Assembly: GCF_001955535.1 (NCBI RefSeq)
Contig: NZ_MPVN01000001.1
Coordinates: 1,116,001-1,180,000 of the forward strand
Direction: 5' to 3'
Source of the DNA: Paenibacillus sp. FSL H7-0326
GTDB taxonomy: Bacteria > Bacillota > Bacilli > Paenibacillales > Paenibacillaceae
DNA: 64,000 bases
Shown: positions 57,065 to 64,000 of the stretch, one piece after another
Layout: each line of letters begins with the position of its first letter
Position numbering within the stretch: position 1 is the first letter of the stretch
Translations under genes and position numbers: made by a program
Notes under the pieces: model-generated
Databases searched by the model: none
The model's input: only the letters and a program-made list of their open reading frames with translations
What the model was told of the DNA's origin: nothing

Positions 57065-57970
57065 ATGAACCAGCCTCCACATTCTACTCGTCCCATCGAT
57101 GCGGCATCCAAGGTATCTAGGCAGCCTCATCGTGTCTGGTTGAAAAAGCTGTTGCTCGTGACCTTGGGCAGCATTTTAGCATCGATCGGACTGGAGCTTT
57201 TCCTGCATCCGAATCAGCTCATTGTCGGCGGAGTCACCGGCATATCCGCCATGTTCGCCTATCAAATGGAAATGCGGCTTGGACTATTTTTATTCTTGTT
57301 TAACCTGCCATTCATTTTATTTTCTTATGGTAGAGTTCATAAACAATTTGCTATCGTCACTGTACTTGGCTTAACGGTATTCTCATTAAGTGCATTAATG
57401 CTGCATCCTTTGCCTGCAGTCCTGACTCATCCGCTGGCAGCTGCAATATTAGGCGGTTTGTTTCTAGGACTTGGCATTGGGCTCGTGCTGAGTAATGGGG
57501 GCACCCTGGATACACTGGCTGTAAACCATATCAGTTCTAACCTCTCTGGAGGAAAGAGATCCAAGATTAAGCTTGAACGCATCATTATGGTCATGAATCT
57601 TCTTGTTCTTACCGGAGCAGGCATTAAGTTTGGAGCTCAGCAGGCCATGTACTCGATACTTGCTTACTTGATTGCTGTTGAAGCCGTCCACTTTGCAATG
57701 AGAGGCTTCACCTTTAATCGCAGAGTCTACATTATTAGTACACAACCATATGAGCTGCAAAAGTCAATTAGAGCAAGACTTCTCAGAGAGCCTGAGCTCT
57801 CCCCATTAGAACGGACTAATGAAAAGGATTGGAGCCAGCTCCCTGCTCTCTATTACACGATACATGTGTTTGAAACGAGACAGTTGAAAGCCATCGTTCG
57901 TTCTGTTGATCCCCATGCTACTGTTGTCTTCGATATGGATGAAGTTAAAATTTCTAAGCAATCTCAATAA
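57065..57970 (+). CDS. YitT family membrane protein (DUF2179)
   Basis: A 301-aa protein with five to six membrane helices (about 30-200) and a C-terminal soluble DUF2179 domain (RRVYIISTQPYELQKSI...). The motifs NQLIVGGVTGISA and SNGGTLDTLAVN are family signatures. YitT proteins are widespread and uncharacterised. AAAGGAGG precedes the ATG; it follows khtU by 49 bp and ends in a perfect terminator. Confidence 0.9.
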   Translation: MNQPPHSTRPIDAASKVSRQPHRVWLKKLLLVTLGSILASIGLELFLHPNQLIVGGVTGISAMFAYQMEMRLGLFLFLFNLPFILFSYGRVHKQFAIVTVLGLTVFSLSALMLHPLPAVLTHPLAAAILGGLFLGLGIGLVLSNGGTLDTLAVNHISSNLSGGKRSKIKLERIIMVMNLLVLTGAGIKFGAQQAMYSILAYLIAVEAVHFAMRGFTFNRRVYIISTQPYELQKSIRARLLREPELSPLERTNEKDWSQLPALYYTIHVFETRQLKAIVRSVDPHATVVFDMDEVKISKQSQ

Positions 57971-57975
57971 CGCAT

Positions 57976-58012
57976 AAAGCGCAGAAGGTGATAAGATCAC
58001 CTTCTGCGCTTT
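57976..58012 (+). terminator. Strong terminator
   Basis: Perfect 16-bp stem AAAGCGCAGAAGGTGA/TCACCTTCTGCGCTTT with a 5-nt loop between convergent genes; works in both directions. Confidence 0.93.
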
Positions 58013-58051
58013 ATTATATATTACTAGTTAATGTATACATCATTGATTGAT

Positions 58052-58702
58052 CTAATCACCCACATTAACCAACCGTTCGAGGCGCTGATTAGTAATCTGA
58101 ATTACATCGTCGCATAGTATATCAATATCTTCACGGTTGTGACTAGTTAACAGAATAGTTTTTCCTTCTTGTTTATAAGATAAAAGGAGTTTGCGAGTAT
58201 TTATCACACTATCTGCATCTAGAGCATTAAATGATTCATCAAGAATAAGTACTTCCTGATCCTCCATAATCGCCTGTGCAAATGCAAGCTTTTGCTTCAT
58301 ACCGAGCGAGTAATTCCTCACCTTTTGCGGAGTATCAGGATTAAGCCCTACTAAACGCATCGTATCTTTAATCTGTTCATCCTTTACCAGATTCAGAATG
58401 CTGGCCCATCTCTTCAAATTTTCAAACCCGGAAATATTCCCAATATAACCAGGCCGATCGATAATAACACCAAATTGATGAGGAAAATCTGTACCTTTCC
58501 GGCGGTAATCGGAGTGTATAATAATCTGCCCCTGATCAGGTTTAATGAATCCGCAAATCATTTTAAAAAGCACTGATTTCCCTGACCCATTAGGACCCAC
58601 TAAGCCGTAAATTCTCCCTTTCTCAATTGTGAGATTGACATCATTAAACAACAATTGCCCTTTAAAGGCTTTACTGACATTACTTAATTCAATAATTTTC
58701 AT
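58052..58702 (-). CDS. ABC transporter ATP-binding protein
   Basis: A 216-aa ABC ATPase. Walker A is GPNGSGKSV (Val instead of the common Thr), the signature is the variant YSLGMKQKL, and Walker B is VLILDESFNALD. This is the short ATPase type seen with ABC-2-like permeases in lantibiotic-immunity or antimicrobial export systems. The second ATG (58702) is chosen for spacing to AGGGGGG; the ATG at 58705 is possible. It ends the operon begun by two permease genes. Confidence 0.92.
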   Translation of the reverse strand: MKIIELSNVSKAFKGQLLFNDVNLTIEKGRIYGLVGPNGSGKSVLFKMICGFIKPDQGQIIIHSDYRRKGTDFPHQFGVIIDRPGYIGNISGFENLKRWASILNLVKDEQIKDTMRLVGLNPDTPQKVRNYSLGMKQKLAFAQAIMEDQEVLILDESFNALDADSVINTRKLLLSYKQEGKTILLTSHNREDIDILCDDVIQITNQRLERLVNVGD

Positions 58703-58713
58703 CATTTCCCCCC

Positions 58714-60231
58714 CTAATAGAAAGCAATCCCTCTTTTATAGAAAAGAAATTTAATGATACAAATTTGTACTATTATACCTACAACTAGAACGAAAGAAAT
58801 AAACAACATATCACTGAATACATTCGTCATATAACCAAAACTGTTCAGGCCCGCAGGAATCATTTGTTGTACAAAACTTGACCCCCATCCTGCAATAATT
58901 AATACCATCATCGTAATCATATGATAGCCATGATCTTTAATCAGCCAAATGAGTATAAATACCGTTAAAATATAATTAATCATTTGCAAGAAGCCATTTA
59001 TAAAAAAATGAAACAGCAACTGCAGTAGAGAAATACCTTTTTCAATACTGACTCTTGGTTCCAAGGACAGGCCCTGGATCATTCCTATCGATATAGCAAG
59101 GACAAATAATCCAGACAGAAACACTATAATCAATATTGAAATTCTCTTCATGAAAGCTATGAACCACTTGTTCAAAGACTTATATCTTATTACTGTATAA
59201 TAAAAACGCCCGGTTAAATAATCATTTAAATAAAGCTGAACTAAATAAATAAACCCTAAATATATAATAAAGTAGAAAATGAGGATCAGCATATTAAAAC
59301 CATCCCCACTGAACCCCAACAAACGTAGATACCATAAATCCCATACTGTCGTCAGGCTCGCTCCCATATCTAACAATGGGCTGACAAAACCGATAAGACA
59401 TAGCAACACATAGATTAGTTCACTTTTCCTTCTATTCAGTACTCCTAAGAATGCTTTTGATGATAGTTTCTTAATAGAATCAATGAATCTTAATGTAATG
59501 ATTAAAATAAGCAACAAACACACCCAACCAATCCAATAAGGTTGAAAAGTCTGATAGACTGAGTAAAAGGTCATATAGTTAAAATAGGTGAAGATTGAAT
59601 CTAAAGGAAACACTCTATAGGAGACAATAAAGTAGCATAAAAAAATAAAAGCAAAAATTGCGATAGCTAGTAGCTTAGGTATTAAAACAAAAAATAAAGC
59701 AAACAACATAGAAATAAATAACAAAGCTAAAAAAAAGAAAACAACATGAATACTCATTACAGTCCACGGTGAATATGCCGTTTCCTGAATGTAATGTATG
59801 AGTGAATTATAAGCAATCTCCGTGTTGCTATAATTGCTCCATTCCGAACTATAAGGCAGGTCAAGCGTCAAAATGATGGCGACAATAATCCACAGCACAT
59901 GCAAGATTATAACCATGGGTAAAACCTGAGCCGCCACATATAATATCCAATTTTTATAGTTTTTTAAACGAATTAAAATAGAAGTATCCCATGAGCGAAT
60001 AATAACCAATACATTAAACAAGATCCAAAAAGGAATTAAAAAATACACAATAAATCTTGATTGCATCAGGATGGATAAGAAAACATCCCACTTATTCATA
60101 GAAAGCTGGTTTGCTAGAGCTTCTTGAATCATATTGTCTCTCGTTATCCAGCCTAATCCAAAAACAACGATTATAAAAATGATCCACTTCCAAGTAAAGA
60201 GCTCATCGCTTAATTTTTTCATAACGTTCAT
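58714..60231 (-). CDS. Large ABC-type permease-like membrane protein
   Basis: A 505-aa protein with about 12 hydrophobic helices and no soluble domain. No named family recognised; it looks like two fused ABC-2 permease halves. It overlaps the upstream permease gene by 4 bp and is 11 bp before the ATPase gene, so a three-gene transporter is clear. Low sequence complexity (Ile/Leu/Phe-rich, A+T-rich codons) and AT-richness relative to neighbours suggest possible horizontal acquisition. Confidence 0.75.
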   Translation of the reverse strand: MNVMKKLSDELFTWKWIIFIIVVFGLGWITRDNMIQEALANQLSMNKWDVFLSILMQSRFIVYFLIPFWILFNVLVIIRSWDTSILIRLKNYKNWILYVAAQVLPMVIILHVLWIIVAIILTLDLPYSSEWSNYSNTEIAYNSLIHYIQETAYSPWTVMSIHVVFFFLALLFISMLFALFFVLIPKLLAIAIFAFIFLCYFIVSYRVFPLDSIFTYFNYMTFYSVYQTFQPYWIGWVCLLLILIITLRFIDSIKKLSSKAFLGVLNRRKSELIYVLLCLIGFVSPLLDMGASLTTVWDLWYLRLLGFSGDGFNMLILIFYFIIYLGFIYLVQLYLNDYLTGRFYYTVIRYKSLNKWFIAFMKRISILIIVFLSGLFVLAISIGMIQGLSLEPRVSIEKGISLLQLLFHFFINGFLQMINYILTVFILIWLIKDHGYHMITMMVLIIAGWGSSFVQQMIPAGLNSFGYMTNVFSDMLFISFVLVVGIIVQICIIKFLFYKRGIAFY

Positions 60232-61034
60232 GTTAATCTTTCCAATTTGCTAATATTACTTCTAACATAAGTATACATTCCGATGATTAATAAAACTAAG
60301 ATTATAAAAGGCACAAATGACTTCCAGATCGGACCTTGAATATATCCATACGGAAAAATGGAATGTGTAAATTGATATGGATCTAGGTTAAAGCTAGCCG
60401 CGAGAAAAGAGCCGATGAAATATACAAGAAATGGTATTGAGAGCGCAAAAAAACGGTTGTTCACTAGAATAACAAACATAAAACCAAGTGAGACATAACA
60501 TGCTGCATTCAACGCAACCCACCCTGAATATAAAACTCCATACGTCACGGTTCCATATCGCAACAGTTGGGTAAAGGTATGCCGATTGTACGTATCCTCA
60601 GTTATATTCTGTTCATTGAGACCATACAATTCAGGTCGCATATTAGCAAATTGCATAAACGGTTCGAGGTAAAATGCAAACAAGAAAAAAATGATCATTG
60701 AAAGAAAAACCGCGATAAAGGTCATCAAGCCGTTGGCTAAAAACTTTACGTTAATTGTACTTTCAATAGGTGCTCTCAGACGTGTATAAGCCAGAAATCG
60801 ATCCTGTATCTCTGATGTAAAGAAGATAAGATAAATAAATAAAATGACAAAAGGAAAAAGCAGAGTAACTACATCCTCTAGTATAAAAGTATAAAAATCT
60901 AATGAATCCCTAAAGGCATAACTCCCACTACGTAGAATGGCAATAATGAGAGGAATGCATGTTATCAATAGCCAGACGACCAAAAATTTTAATGTAACCC
61001 TCCTCTTTAGCTCAATTAATACATTCGTAATCAT
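60228..61034 (-). CDS. ABC-2-type permease-like membrane protein
   Basis: A 268-aa protein with six predicted membrane helices, similar in plan to ABC-2 permeases (lantibiotic-immunity type). It is the first gene of the three-gene transporter operon, with AGAGAC and GAGGTGAT sequences just before the ATG at 61032-61034. It diverges from the decayed small secreted-peptide gene at 61184. Substrate unknown. Confidence 0.78.
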   Translation of the reverse strand: MITNVLIELKRRVTLKFLVVWLLITCIPLIIAILRSGSYAFRDSLDFYTFILEDVVTLLFPFVILFIYLIFFTSEIQDRFLAYTRLRAPIESTINVKFLANGLMTFIAVFLSMIIFFLFAFYLEPFMQFANMRPELYGLNEQNITEDTYNRHTFTQLLRYGTVTYGVLYSGWVALNAACYVSLGFMFVILVNNRFFALSIPFLVYFIGSFLAASFNLDPYQFTHSIFPYGYIQGPIWKSFVPFIILVLLIIGMYTYVRSNISKLERLT

Positions 61035-61183
61035 GTCTCTATCACCTCATGCTCGTATGATTCAAAAATTTCATTTCCTTACTTTACCAAAAGAGAATAC
61101 CGTAAAATATACAAAAAAACACTTTTATGAAATAAAATACTATATTGTTTTTATGTGATATTATAACAAAAAAAGGAGAGGTA

Positions 61184-61292
61184 ATTAAGAAGAAGAAAGT
61201 ATTAGTTGGTCTGCTAAGTTCAACTTTATTATTATCTGGGGGGATTAATTGCAGATTCGACTATTGTAACTGGTAGATGGAGAAGTAATTAA
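61184..61292 (+). pseudogene. Decayed small secreted-peptide gene
   Basis: AAAAGGAGAGG precedes a frame beginning with ATT (an ATG in its likely ancestor) that encodes a signal-peptide-like sequence KKKKVLVGLLSSTLLLSGG. A run of six G at 61238-61243 shifts the frame and ends it at TAG (61274-61276). With five G the reading continues as LIADSTIVTGRWRSN to a TAA at 61290. Start codon and frame are both damaged, so it is called a pseudogene; phase variation at the G run or non-ATG initiation are alternatives. It is adjacent to the ABC transporter operon. The rest of 61035-61394 holds only a terminator. Confidence 0.5.
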
Positions 61293-61320
61293 AGTTGTCA
61301 TCGTCCTTAAGAATTATAAT

Positions 61321-61359
61321 AAAAGGCTGCCCCAAGCTAAAATGGCGAAGCAGCCTTTT
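61321..61359. terminator. Bidirectional terminator upstream of mqnC's end
   Basis: Perfect 10-bp stem AAAAGGCTGC/GCAGCCTTTT with a 19-nt loop, positioned after the decayed peptide gene and after mqnC (minus strand). Confidence 0.82.
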
Positions 61360-61394
61360 ATTTTTATAGAGAATAATATTACTACCTGCTTGAT

Positions 61395-62534
61395 CTAATT
61401 CTGCATTACAAAATCATTCTCAATTTTGCTGTTCGGGCCATCGAATACTCTCAGAATCTCGTATTTCGTATTCCGCTGTGCCGGAGTATTGCCTGTCTCA
61501 CGAATCAGTTCAAGAATGGAATTAATATTCACTTTGTGTGTAGCACCTGCTGCGGACACCACATTCTCTTCAATCATCGTACTTCCAAAGTCGTTACAGC
61601 CGTAACGGAGGGAGAGCTTGCCGACTTCCGGTCCCATCGTTACCCAAGAAGATTGAATATTCTTAATGTTATCTAGAAACAAGCGGCTGATCGCGACTGT
61701 CTTCAGATAAGCTTCCGGAGTTTGTCGTTCTTTTTTCAAGTTCGTGTTATCCGGCTGGAAGGTCCAAGGAATGAACGCTAGGAACCCTTCCGAATCATAG
61801 CCATTCTGGATGCATTCGTCCTGGGCATCACGAACACGCTGCAAATGAAGTGCACGCTCCTCCATCGTTTCGCCAAAACCAATAACCATCGTTGCTGTCG
61901 TATTCATGCCGATTCTGTGCGCGGTCTGCATTACATCCATCCAGTCACGCCATGAGCCCTTGAGCCGGCTGATCTTACGGCGTGTACGGTCATCAAGAAT
62001 CTCAGCGCCTCCACCTGGAAGAGAATCAAGTCCCGCTTCATGAATCTGCCTAACGACTTCTTCAAGAGTCAAGCCATCGGACACTTCTCGCATTTTCATA
62101 ATTTCGGCTGGAGAGAAAGAATGCATTGTAATATCCGGGAACCGTTCTTTAATCCCGCGCAGCAGATCCGTATAATAGCTGAATGGCAGGTTCGGGTTCG
62201 TTCCTCCCTGCATCAGTATTTCTGTTCCGCCCACATCCTGGGTTTCCTTAATTTTTTGGAAAATCACTTCATCCGGGAGTACATAGCCTTCATCTGAACC
62301 CGGTCTGCGATAGAACGCACAAAAACGGCAGTATACATCACATACATTCGTATAGTTGATGTTCCGGCCGATGACAAACGTTGTGATGGGTTCGGGATGC
62401 ATCCGCTTCATGATGACATGCGCAGCCTCACCTATTTTTTCGACTTCATCCGATTCAAACAAAAGAGTTGCGTCCTCCACAGTCAGACGCTCACCATTCA
62501 AAGCTTTATCTAAGATATGGTTTACTCCGCTCAT
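61395..62534 (-). CDS. mqnC: Cyclic dehypoxanthinyl futalosine synthase MqnC
   Basis: A 379-aa radical-SAM enzyme of the futalosine menaquinone pathway. The cluster motif is Cys65-x3-Cys69-x2-Cys72 (NVCDVYCRFC). The blocks EILMQGGTNPNLPFSYY and GLDSLPGGGAEIL are typical of MqnC. Its presence shows menaquinone is made by the futalosine route. The start at MSGVNHILDK follows AAGGGAGG; an upstream in-frame ATG (62567) has no site. Monocistronic. Confidence 0.93.
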   Translation of the reverse strand: MSGVNHILDKALNGERLTVEDATLLFESDEVEKIGEAAHVIMKRMHPEPITTFVIGRNINYTNVCDVYCRFCAFYRRPGSDEGYVLPDEVIFQKIKETQDVGGTEILMQGGTNPNLPFSYYTDLLRGIKERFPDITMHSFSPAEIMKMREVSDGLTLEEVVRQIHEAGLDSLPGGGAEILDDRTRRKISRLKGSWRDWMDVMQTAHRIGMNTTATMVIGFGETMEERALHLQRVRDAQDECIQNGYDSEGFLAFIPWTFQPDNTNLKKERQTPEAYLKTVAISRLFLDNIKNIQSSWVTMGPEVGKLSLRYGCNDFGSTMIEENVVSAAGATHKVNINSILELIRETGNTPAQRNTKYEILRVFDGPNSKIENDFVMQN

Positions 62535-62612
62535 ACGGCAGCCTCCCTTATCGTTAATATGTAACAATAAATAGAAATATTGTCTTGTCTATCGTAACAT
62601 AGGTTAAATGTG

Positions 62613-62644
62613 AAAAGAAGCACCTATTATAAGCATGCTTCTTT
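62613..62644 (-). terminator. Terminator of metI-metC
   Basis: Perfect 10-bp stem AAAAGAAGCA/TGCTTCTTTT, 12-nt loop, 44 bp after the metC stop; T4 follows on the minus strand. Confidence 0.7.
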
Positions 62645-62687
62645 TGATCTAGATATATATGATTAGAATCATATACAATATTGAATT

Positions 62688-63857
62688 TTACCGGTTAGCT
62701 GCTAAGGCCTGATCCAGATCTGCAATCAAATCATCGATATCTTCAAGTCCTACAGAGAATCGCAACAGTCCGTCTGTAATTCCTCTGTCCAGCCTGAAAT
62801 CCTGAGGCATCGCCGCATGCGACATCATGGCCGGGTAAGAGAGTATGCTCTCTACCGCGCCAAGACTTACCGCAACGAGCGGAAGCTTGACTGCATTCAG
62901 CACCTGCTTGGCACGCTCTCCCGACCCGACGTCAAAGGAGACGACTGCACCATAACCAGTAGATTGACTCTCATGAATCTCTCTTCCAGGATGATCCATA
63001 AGACCAGGATAGTATACAGCATCAATATCCGAGCGATTGGTCAGCCATGCGGCAAGCTTGGCCGCACTTTGCTCCGAATGTGCCATTCTTGCCCCCAGTG
63101 TCTTCATCCCGCGCATGAGCAGCCAGGATTCCTGTGCACCAAGCACCGTACCCAGCCCATTCTGGAGCTTCTTCAGCTCATTGGCGATGGCCTCTGTCCG
63201 GGCAACAGCAAGGCCCGCAAGCACATCGCTGTGTCCTCCGAGGAATTTCGTGGCACTATGCAGTACGATATCCACTCCTTGTTCAATTGGACGCTGATAA
63301 TAAGGGGTCATGAACGTATTATCAAGCAGTGTAATAAGTCCTTTCTCCTGAGCCCAAGCCGTGACACCTGCGACATCGGTAATACGAAGTGTTGGGTTCG
63401 ACGGCGTTTCCATAAATACGGCTTTGGTATTTGAGCGATATGCAGCTTTGACCTGGTCCAGATCCGTCATATCCACAAATGTCGTTTCAATATTCATCCG
63501 GGTCAGAATCGTACTGAGCAGACGGTAGGAACCGCCATATACATCTTCCGTAGCGATAATGTGATCTCCCGCAGATAAGATCATTAACGCACTGGAGATG
63601 GCGGCCATCCCGGAGGAGTATGCAAATCCGCGAACGCCTCCTTCCAGTAAGGCAATATAGTCTTCTAGCGCCTGACGAGTCGGATTCCCAGAACGGCTGT
63701 AATCATGAACCGGCGGAGCGAAAATATCATGATGATGAAAAGTAGATGCCTGGTAGATCGGTACACTGGAAGCGCCTGTGCCTTCATCAATTTCTGCTCC
63801 GAAATGCAGAAGCTTCGTATCAAATTTATAGGAGTCGTCACGGTCTTTCTTACTCAT
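62688..63857 (-). CDS. metC: Cystathionine beta-lyase (MetC-type)
   Basis: A 389-aa Cys/Met-metabolism PLP enzyme that cleaves cystathionine to homocysteine. PLP lysine is Lys204 in [13 protein letters not shown]; the [10 protein letters not shown] and [16 protein letters not shown] blocks are conserved. It overlaps metI by 8 bp, as in the metIC pair of B. subtilis. The start at [10 protein letters not shown] follows GGGAGG by 8 nt; an earlier ATG at 63875 lies before this SD. Pathway assignment within the PLP family rests on the operon partner. Confidence 0.9.
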   Translation of the reverse strand: MSKKDRDDSYKFDTKLLHFGAEIDEGTGASSVPIYQASTFHHHDIFAPPVHDYSRSGNPTRQALEDYIALLEGGVRGFAYSSGMAAISSALMILSAGDHIIATEDVYGGSYRLLSTILTRMNIETTFVDMTDLDQVKAAYRSNTKAVFMETPSNPTLRITDVAGVTAWAQEKGLITLLDNTFMTPYYQRPIEQGVDIVLHSATKFLGGHSDVLAGLAVARTEAIANELKKLQNGLGTVLGAQESWLLMRGMKTLGARMAHSEQSAAKLAAWLTNRSDIDAVYYPGLMDHPGREIHESQSTGYGAVVSFDVGSGERAKQVLNAVKLPLVAVSLGAVESILSYPAMMSHAAMPQDFRLDRGITDGLLRFSVGLEDIDDLIADLDQALAANR

Positions 63858-64000
63858 GTGCTGCGCCTCCCTCAAGCTCTTGATGAGCCTTATCGAATGC
63901 CTGGCTTAAATCAGCAACGATATCATCAATATGCTCTATTCCGACAGAGAAACGAAGCAGGCGCTCATCAACACCAATGGCATCGCGAATTTCTACCGGA
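63850..64000 (-). CDS. metI: MetI-like cystathionine gamma-synthase / O-acetylhomoserine thiolyase (C-terminal fragment)
   Basis: Only the last ~49 codons are present; the gene begins beyond the right edge. The visible end contains [21 protein letters not shown], the common C-terminus of this PLP family, then a TAA at 63850-63852 that overlaps the metC start. Its identity as metI is inferred from the metI-metC gene pair; an S-box, if present, lies outside the window. Confidence 0.85.
   Translation of the reverse strand, partial: PVEIRDAIGVDERLLRFSVGIEHIDDIVADLSQAFDKAHQELEGGAAHE

Overview
The window reads as a chromosomal segment of a low-to-moderate-GC, endospore-forming Bacillota, most like Paenibacillus. 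The evidence is SUF iron-sulfur genes in the Firmicute order sufCDSU(B), a gamma-type SASP, PdaA, YhbH/SpoVR/PrkA, YtxC next to a T-box-controlled thrS, LiaFSR, an AbrB-type regulator, a futalosine-pathway MqnC, AAAGGAGG-type Shine-Dalgarno sequences and frequent TTG/GTG starts. I see no rRNA, tRNA, insertion sequence or CRISPR array. Both ends cut genes: sufB at the left and metI at the right.

Layout. 1-4.7 kb: suf operon on the minus strand. 4.9-11 kb: dps, small conserved proteins, a DegV protein, a GH105 hydrolase and PdaA. 11.2-20.2 kb: the accessory highlight, a lasso-peptide gene cluster. Its minus-strand operon runs, in transcription order, sulfotransferase, asparagine-synthase-like cyclase, an unlisted 44-aa precursor peptide, HPr-kinase-like peptide kinase, PqqD-like recognition protein (B1), transglutaminase-like protease (B2), nucleotidyltransferase and ABC exporter. 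A stand-alone APS kinase (cysC), which makes PAPS, faces its 3' end. 20.3-37.6 kb: thrC, yhbH-spoVR, a SEC-C protein, a LacI regulator, a globin sensor, prkA, an azoreductase, an aminotransferase, an orphan response regulator, a phosphodiester glycosidase pair, abrB and trmL. 37.8-43.1 kb: serC, a GlnR/TnrA-box-preceded glnA, aroF and ispH. 43.2-50.1 kb: envelope stress, with a PhoB-type two-component pair downstream of htrA and then liaFSR. 50.3-58 kb: SASP, a 3D-domain protein, thrS with its T-box, ytxC, the khtTU K+/H+ antiporter and a YitT protein. 58-64 kb: an ABC transporter with two large permeases, a decayed small secreted-peptide gene, mqnC and metI-metC.

The most interesting system is the lasso cluster. 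The precursor at 16681-16815 has a leader with a W-x-x-P-x-L motif and a Thr two residues before the expected cut. The core has Asp exactly where a 9-membered (or 8-membered) macrolactam needs it, and a C-terminal Ser suited to the neighbouring kinase. A PAPS sulfotransferase as first gene, with an orphan APS kinase next door, suggests a lasso peptide that is sulfated as well as phosphorylated. A sigma-A-like promoter with a near-perfect palindrome filling its spacer, and a second copy 31 bp downstream, suggests tight repressor control.
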